From the NCBI GenBank assembly GCA_934320645.1, contig CAKRFP010000007.1, forward strand, positions 1-64,000: DNA of 64,000 bases, written 5' to 3'. Shown here in pieces: positions 59,099 to 64,000 of the stretch; position 1 is the first letter of the stretch; the number at the start of each line of letters is the position of its first letter. A program made the position numbers and the translations under genes. The notes under the pieces are model-generated. The model was not told where the DNA came from and ran no database searches. It was given only the letters and a program-made list of their open reading frames with translations. Source of the stretch: an uncultured Bariatricus sp. GTDB lineage: Bacteria > Bacillota > Clostridia > Lachnospirales > Lachnospiraceae.

Positions 59099-60832
59099 TC
59101 ACGGGTTTTCTTCCCGTTCAATTCCAAGATAAGGGAGAATATTGCCGAAAATATCACGCACCACCGGAGCCGCAATTGTTCCTCCATAATAGATTCCCTG
59201 AGGATTGTAAATGATCGCCATCGCTGCAACTTCAGGATCTTCTGCCGGTGCAAATCCGATAAAGGATCCGATATATCGGTTCGCACTTCTTGGCAGCGTC
59301 TGGCTGGTCGCCGTCTTTCCTCCGATCCGGTAGCCCTCGATCTGTGCTTTTTTTCCGCCACCCTCCGATACAACCGTTTCTAGAATCCCCCTCATCTTCT
59401 CTGATGTTTCTTTCGAAAGAATCTGATTTCTTTTTCCATAAGTGATCGTCTCTTTTTTCTCTCCACTTTCTGCATCATAGACTGCAACACCAAAATGCGG
59501 TGTGATCCGCTTTCCACCATTTATCAGCGAACAAACGGTTGCCGCCATCTGCATCGGTGTCACCTGAAAGGACTGTCCGAATGACATGGTTGCCAGCTCC
59601 ACCTGCCCTACATTTTCCTTTTTGTGCATGATCGTCGCCGCTTCCCCGGGAAGATCGATCCCGGTCTTCCCCATCAGTCCGAACTTTTCAAAATACTTAT
59701 AAAAATTCTCCGTTCCAAGCCGCATCCCTACTTCAATAAAAACCGGATTGCAGGAGTTTTGTACTCCCTGCACGAACGTCTCTGATCCGTGTCCGGTCGT
59801 CCTCGCACACCGTATCCTTCTGTCCTCCACGATCTTGTATCCCGGACAGTAGAACGTATCTTCTTCTTTCACAACACCTTCTTCCAGGGCTGCGGAAGCG
59901 GTAAACACCTTAAAGATCGATCCCGGTTCATAGGTGTCGTTGATACTTCGGTTCCGCCACATCTGGTTCAGCATGTTCTGTTTTTCTTCGTCATTCAAAG
60001 ATGGATCCGTACCTTCCGGCAGTGCAAATGGATCATTCAGATCAAACTCCGGCACATTCACACAGGCATAAATTTCCCCCGTATTAGGATTCAGGATCAG
60101 AATAACGACCGCATCTGCCTGCTTTTCCTCCATCACCTTTTCTGCTGCCTGCTGTGCATATTCCTGGATATTGTAATCCAGACTGATCTGCAGAGTATCA
60201 CCAGAAACCGGCTCTACCCGGTCTTCCAGTGTATCTTCAAGCTCAATCCCCCTGGCATCTGTTGTTGTCAGAATCATCCCATTGATCCCTTTCAAATACT
60301 CTTCATACTTTACTTCCAGCCCAATGATCCCCTGATTGTCTCCCCCGGTAAATCCAAGCACCTTTGACGCCAGATTTCCATATGGATAGTACCGCTTAAA
60401 ATCTTCGTCCACTTTTACTCCATCCAGTTCATATGCCCGGATCCGGTCTCCGATCTCTTTCTCCACATTCGTCTTTATTTTTTCTCTCGAAGAAATTTTT
60501 TCGACTCTTTTTCGAATGGTTTCTTCCTCCATCCCCAGTTCCTCCGAAAGCAAACGGATCACTTTCTCCGGTTTTTTGATCTGGCTGTGAATAACAGATA
60601 TAGTACACACCGCTTTGTTGGTCGCAAGGACTTTCTCATTCCTGTCTGTGATCTCTCCTCTCGACGCCTTGATTTCCCGCTCCCTTTCATGTAGTGTTTT
60701 CGCCTTTTGCTGATAATATTCAGCATCAAATATCATCAGATACACCAGTCTTCCAATCAAAAAAAGGATCATCAGAAACGCACTCAGAAATACCACCAGC
60801 ATTTTCTTTTTATTATAGGTCTTATTGCGCAT
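59099..60832 (-). CDS. Class B penicillin-binding protein, FtsI/SpoVD-like (second copy)
   Basis: 577-residue septal or sporulation-type transpeptidase. Membrane helix about 10-30 (KKKMLVVFLSAFLMILFLIG), dimerisation domain (about 45-190), transpeptidase domain from about 220 with SIFK (in TYEPGSIFKVFTASAAL), SCN (VQNSCNPVFIEVG) and a third motif KTA (IGGKTATSQTLPRS) instead of the usual KTG. No PASTA domain is seen. The ATG at 60832 is preferred; an in-frame ATG at 60895 directly follows the stop of the upstream PBP gene (TAAATG) and would add 21 residues encoded by a hairpin. Whether it serves division or sporulation (SpoVD) is open. Confidence 0.85.
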   Translation of the reverse strand: MRNKTYNKKKMLVVFLSAFLMILFLIGRLVYLMIFDAEYYQQKAKTLHEREREIKASRGEITDRNEKVLATNKAVCTISVIHSQIKKPEKVIRLLSEELGMEEETIRKRVEKISSREKIKTNVEKEIGDRIRAYELDGVKVDEDFKRYYPYGNLASKVLGFTGGDNQGIIGLEVKYEEYLKGINGMILTTTDARGIELEDTLEDRVEPVSGDTLQISLDYNIQEYAQQAAEKVMEEKQADAVVILILNPNTGEIYACVNVPEFDLNDPFALPEGTDPSLNDEEKQNMLNQMWRNRSINDTYEPGSIFKVFTASAALEEGVVKEEDTFYCPGYKIVEDRRIRCARTTGHGSETFVQGVQNSCNPVFIEVGMRLGTENFYKYFEKFGLMGKTGIDLPGEAATIMHKKENVGQVELATMSFGQSFQVTPMQMAATVCSLINGGKRITPHFGVAVYDAESGEKKETITYGKRNQILSKETSEKMRGILETVVSEGGGKKAQIEGYRIGGKTATSQTLPRSANRYIGSFIGFAPAEDPEVAAMAIIYNPQGIYYGGTIAAPVVRDIFGNILPYLGIEREENP

Positions 60833-60885
60833 AAAAACCCCGGAAAACAGATTCTTACTACTACTGTATGATCTGTCTTCCGGGG
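60833..60885 (-). terminator. Terminator-like hairpin abutting the start codon of the second PBP gene
   Basis: On the minus strand: 15-bp stem (60871-60885 with 60838-60852, one G-U pair), 18-base loop and five T (60833-60837), immediately followed by the ATG at 60832. The 3' arm ends in GGGG, which may double as the ribosome-binding site. It sits in the short gap between two codirectional PBP genes. Confidence 0.75.
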
Positions 60886-60895
60886 TTATACCCAT

Positions 60896-62752
60896 TTACT
60901 CAGCCGGAGCCTTTGTAATATTCAGATAAGGGAATGCTTCCGCCATAATATCAGAAGCAAGCTGTGAGATCAGACTGCTGGTTGCCGCCTGATCCGGAGC
61001 ATTCGGTTCATCAATGACCACATAGATCATGATCTCCGGATTCTGCTGCGGTGCGTATCCAATAAAAGATACTACGTTCTTGTTCTCACCACGAGGCAGT
61101 TTTTCCGCTGTACCGGTCTTACCACCGATATCATAGCCCTCTACCTGTGCTGAACTACCACTTCCGTTTTCTACAACACTGTACATGTAACTCTTCAATT
61201 TTTCTGAAGTTTCTTTGGAAATCGTTCTCTTCTCCAGAACCGGATCAATCGTCTGAATAACATTTCCATTTTCATCCTGAATTGCTTTTACCAGATGTGG
61301 CTGGTAATAATCTCCACCATTGATCAGAGAGCAGAAACCTGTCGCAAGCTGAAGCATGGTTACGTTAAAGTTCTGTCCAAAAGAGTTTGTCGCAAGATCT
61401 GTGTTGATCATTCCATCCGGTGACTGCAGGATACCGAGCGCTTCCCCGGACAGGTCAATTCCAGTATACTGGCCAAACCCGAAAATACTCTGGTATTTGC
61501 AGAATTCCTCCGGTCCGATTGCGAGACCGATCTGCATCAACGCTACGTTACATGAATTTTCCATAACCTGCGTCAGATCCTGCACACCATGTCCGCCCCT
61601 GTCATAGGAAATACATTTGATCTCCCACTCATCAATCTGAAGAGAACCACCGCAATAATAGGTCTCATCCCCTTTAAGCGCACCGATTTCCAGACCGGTT
61701 GCAATTGTAAAAGGTTTGATTGTTGATCCTGGTTCATAAGTATCACTGACACAAAAATTTCTCCAAAGTGCATTCAGAGCATCAATCTTATCATCGCTGC
61801 TCATCTCGGATAATTCTTCCTCTGTATAATACTTCGACAGATCTCTCGGATTATTCAGATCATAGGTCGGCGAAGATGCCATTGCCAAGATTTCACCGGT
61901 ATTCGGATTCATCATGATCACCGCTCCGTTTTTGAATCCCATGCCTTCCTGCGCTTCATCCGTATGCGCCTGGTTAAATGCTTCCAGATGCTTCTCGACA
62001 ATAGACTGCAGGTTTGCATCAATCGTTGTTACGATCGTATTTCCATTGATCGGCTCCTTCACTGTATTTTCAATTGTTGAATCTTCATTCTGATAGCCGT
62101 ATCTTCGTCCGTCTGTTCCATTTAAAATCGAATTGTAAGACGCCTCCAGTCCGGTTGCTCCCACGTTTCCCGATACACTAAATCCCAGCACATCACAAGC
62201 CAGTGTATTGTATGGGTATTTTCTGACATAATCTTCTTCCAGCCAGACTCCCTTGATCTTGGAATTTTTCTTTGCTGCGGCTTCAAAAGTCTGTGAATCA
62301 TCATATGAAATCCCCTTTTTCAGAATATTATAACGACTGTCCGGACTATCTGCTATGATCGCATCCACGTCAGATGCTTTGATCTGAAAATACTTCTTCA
62401 GTGCCTTTTTTGTAGCTGCTATATTTTCTGCTTTTTTCGTCTCATCCGAGAGTAAAACTTTGGCATCCAGAATCACGTTGTATACACGTTCACTGGTCGC
62501 CAGCTTTGTACCATTTGAATCTACGATATCACCTCTCTTGAATGGAATCGACTGACTTACATATTGCTGCTGATCCAGCACCGTCTTCGTATAATCTTCC
62601 CCTGATGAAGCATTGATATAGGTAATCCTTCCGACAAGAATAACAAAAGCCAGTAATATCGCTATAAAGAGCATTACCAGCTTTTTCTGCATTCCCACCG
62701 TGAATTTCTGCCTCAAAACAGAAGTCTTTCTTTTTCTTCTTCTTTTTGACAT
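60896..62752 (-). CDS. Class B penicillin-binding protein, FtsI-like (first copy)
   Basis: 618-residue transpeptidase with a basic cytoplasmic N terminus (SKRRRKRKTSVLRQKF), one membrane helix (LVMLFIAILLAFVILVG, about 27-43), a dimerisation domain and the transpeptidase domain. Active-site motifs are complete: STIK in TYEPGSTIKPFTIATGLE (about 345), SCN in MENSCNVALMQIG (about 400) and KTG in IGGKTGTAEKLPRG (about 540). It should cross-link septal peptidoglycan with FtsW. The ATG at 62752 is preceded by AAAGGTG; the GTG at 62761 lies too close to that site. It starts 23 bases after ftsL. Confidence 0.94.
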   Translation of the reverse strand: MSKRRRKRKTSVLRQKFTVGMQKKLVMLFIAILLAFVILVGRITYINASSGEDYTKTVLDQQQYVSQSIPFKRGDIVDSNGTKLATSERVYNVILDAKVLLSDETKKAENIAATKKALKKYFQIKASDVDAIIADSPDSRYNILKKGISYDDSQTFEAAAKKNSKIKGVWLEEDYVRKYPYNTLACDVLGFSVSGNVGATGLEASYNSILNGTDGRRYGYQNEDSTIENTVKEPINGNTIVTTIDANLQSIVEKHLEAFNQAHTDEAQEGMGFKNGAVIMMNPNTGEILAMASSPTYDLNNPRDLSKYYTEEELSEMSSDDKIDALNALWRNFCVSDTYEPGSTIKPFTIATGLEIGALKGDETYYCGGSLQIDEWEIKCISYDRGGHGVQDLTQVMENSCNVALMQIGLAIGPEEFCKYQSIFGFGQYTGIDLSGEALGILQSPDGMINTDLATNSFGQNFNVTMLQLATGFCSLINGGDYYQPHLVKAIQDENGNVIQTIDPVLEKRTISKETSEKLKSYMYSVVENGSGSSAQVEGYDIGGKTGTAEKLPRGENKNVVSFIGYAPQQNPEIMIYVVIDEPNAPDQAATSSLISQLASDIMAEAFPYLNITKAPAE

Positions 62753-62775
62753 GCTATTCACCTTTGTTTTTTAGC

Positions 62776-63306
62776 CTATTTACCTGTTGTCTGTCCAAGT
62801 ACTCCATTTTTCGGAATACTCTCATATTGTTTTACATAATCATTGACCGGATTCTGATATTCGATGATCTGATCAGAAGTCGCATATCCCATTCCCAGAT
62901 CGTTGATCGCACGATCTCTTACTTCTTCCAGATTCACTGAATCCATCACTGAATTATATCTCGTTGTATTCTCTTCTTTTGCATCTGCCAGTTCCTGCTG
63001 CAGCTCGGTAATATGTTCCGTGCGGCTTGTAAGTTCTGCACGTACCTGCAGATACCATACACAGACCACAAGTGCTGCCACTGCTGCAATCGAAAGAAAC
63101 ATCACATACGCCGGATTCATCCGCATTGCTTTTCTTCTGTTCTTCAAGATCTGTCTGTCCAGTTTTTTCTTTTTATGTTCTTTTCTTGGTTCCTCATGTC
63201 GCTGCGGCATTACCTCTGCCTGGCGAACTGTATTTCCATATATGTACATTCTCTGGCCTGTTACTGTACGCCTATCTGACTGTATTCTACGACTGTATTC
63301 TGCCAT
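62776..63306 (-). CDS. ftsL: FtsL-like septum formation protein
   Basis: 176-residue bitopic protein. A long, basic cytoplasmic part (RHEEPRKEHKKKKLDRQILK) precedes one membrane helix (AYVMFLSIAAVAALVVCVWYL, about 67-87) and a heptad-rich coiled coil (HITELQQELADAKEE). The position between rsmH and the first PBP gene is the usual ftsL location, and the size and layout match, although sequence conservation in this family is low. The ATG at 63306 follows AGGGTGG; a TTG at 63324 is rejected. Confidence 0.85.
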   Translation of the reverse strand: MAEYSRRIQSDRRTVTGQRMYIYGNTVRQAEVMPQRHEEPRKEHKKKKLDRQILKNRRKAMRMNPAYVMFLSIAAVAALVVCVWYLQVRAELTSRTEHITELQQELADAKEENTTRYNSVMDSVNLEEVRDRAINDLGMGYATSDQIIEYQNPVNDYVKQYESIPKNGVLGQTTGK

Positions 63307-63327
63307 ACAGCACCACCCTTTCAAATT

Positions 63328-64000
63328 CTATGCCCGCTCAAAAATACGCAGCTTTGCACTTTTTGAACGGCTGTTAAACTCCATCTCTTCTTCACTTGGA
63401 AGAATCGGCTTTTTCGTAATTACTTTTCCTTTGGAAACTTTTCCACATACACATACCGGAAATGTGCTTGGACACGTACATGGATTTTCATTCTTTTTAA
63501 AGATTCCTTTTACAATTCTATCCTCCAGAGAATGGAAGGTAATAATACAAATCCTTCCTCCCGGATTTAAAATATCAATCATATCATCCAGAGAATCTCG
63601 AAGTACTTCCAGTTCCCGGTTACACTCAATCCGGATTGCCTGAAAAGTTCTCTTTGCCGGATGTCCCGACATCTTCTGAAACTTCATCGGTATGGACTCT
63701 CTAATGATCTCTGCTAACTGTCCAGTTGTTTCAATAGGACCTTTCTCTCTTGCCATAACAATGTGTTTTGCTATATTCTTTGCAAATTTGTCTTCACCGT
63801 AGTCACGAATGATCCGAAAAAGGTCCATCTCACTGTAGCCATTGACAATCTCCTTTGCAGATAATGTCTGACGTCTGTCCATTCTCATATCCAAAGGTGC
63901 ATCAGTGCGATAGGAGAACCCACGATCTGCCGTATCTAACTGGTAAGATGATACGCCCAGATCGAGTACGATCCCATCGACCTTATCAATGCCTATCTCA
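63328..64000 (-). CDS. rsmH: 16S rRNA (cytosine-1402 N4) methyltransferase (5' end beyond window)
   Basis: Methylates N4 of C1402 in 16S rRNA. The frame stays open to the window edge and upstream of the first internal start reads GIDKVDGIVLDLGVSSYQLD and FSYRTDAPLDMRMDRRQTLS, the RsmH core motifs (SAM-binding region follows upstream). About 224 residues are visible; the N-terminal SAM-binding part, about 85-90 residues, is missing. The C-terminal end has the catalytic-region motif IITFHSLEDRIVKGIFK. It is the first visible gene of the dcw cluster, with ftsL 21 bases downstream. Confidence 0.96.
   Translation of the reverse strand, partial: EIGIDKVDGIVLDLGVSSYQLDTADRGFSYRTDAPLDMRMDRRQTLSAKEIVNGYSEMDLFRIIRDYGEDKFAKNIAKHIVMAREKGPIETTGQLAEIIRESIPMKFQKMSGHPAKRTFQAIRIECNRELEVLRDSLDDMIDILNPGGRICIITFHSLEDRIVKGIFKKNENPCTCPSTFPVCVCGKVSKGKVITKKPILPSEEEMEFNSRSKSAKLRIFERA

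Noticed and set aside
1..64000. CRISPR array, tRNA or rRNA genes, prophage
   Set aside because: No regularly spaced repeats, no tRNA-like TTCRA-containing cloverleaf and no rRNA or phage structural genes were noticed on reading; a dedicated scan (tRNAscan-SE, CRISPR finder) was not possible.

Overview
The window looks like a chromosomal segment from a spore-forming, anaerobic, low-to-moderate GC Gram-positive bacterium of the class Clostridia, most likely Lachnospiraceae. The evidence is the sporulation genes (spoIIGA, sigE, sigG), a Firmicutes-type division and cell wall (dcw) cluster, a pheST T-box leader, a Firmicutes-style 6S RNA, strong GGAGG ribosome-binding sites and a DarA-type c-di-AMP receptor. 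The genus assignment is inference. I found no rRNA, tRNA, CRISPR array or prophage.

Layout, left to right. 0-4.3 kb: a LysR regulator, a darA-cbiG-cobK operon (c-di-AMP receptor plus two cobalamin genes) and a lone MacB/LolD-type ABC ATPase. 4.3-11.5 kb: a peptide-utilisation block on the minus strand (pepT, amino-acid permease, M18 aminopeptidase, FCD-type GntR regulator, POT peptide transporter), with a shared 10-base motif in front of both pepT and the transporter gene, then a YfcE-like phosphoesterase. 11.6-18 kb: a short UvrA paralogue, a polar amino-acid ABC transporter operon on the plus strand and a MATE exporter. 18-21.6 kb: an HTH-Uma2 protein, a Crp/Fnr regulator, a PaaI-like thioesterase and queA. 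21.6-25.6 kb: pheS-pheT behind a T-box leader, with an unusual repeat pair between the two genes. 25.7-31.6 kb: a YihY/BrkB membrane protein, a 6S RNA gene with clear promoter and terminator, then a molybdenum-cofactor group (moaC, a MOSC-MogA fusion, moaA, a domain-permuted XdhC) and a MalY/PatB aminotransferase.

31.8-41.3 kb: a 100-bp palindrome next to an IS200-type element, a small membrane protein, thrC, a large surface protein (cysteine hydrolase domain plus pilin-like repeats), a glycogen debranching enzyme, a CmpB-family membrane protein and a PHP phosphoesterase. 41.4-48.8 kb: a membrane protein with an acidic tail, a PrsA-like foldase, mfd, pth, two small proteins of unknown function and a HAD phosphatase. 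48.9-53.3 kb: sigG on the minus strand, then an MBL-fold RNase-like protein, spoIIGA and sigE on the plus strand. The spoIIGA promoter has Spo0A-box-like sites and a long spacer, as in Bacillus.

53.4-64 kb: the dcw cluster on the minus strand, in transcription order rsmH (cut by the window end), ftsL, two class B penicillin-binding proteins, mraY, murD, ftsW/spoVE, ftsQ/divIB and ftsZ. A terminator-like hairpin abuts the start codon of the second PBP gene, and internal promoters are visible before mraY and ftsZ. Most of the window is ordinary core genome. The best leads are regulatory: the hairpin between the PBP genes, the shared motif in the peptide block, the spoIIGA promoter and the pheS-pheT repeat.
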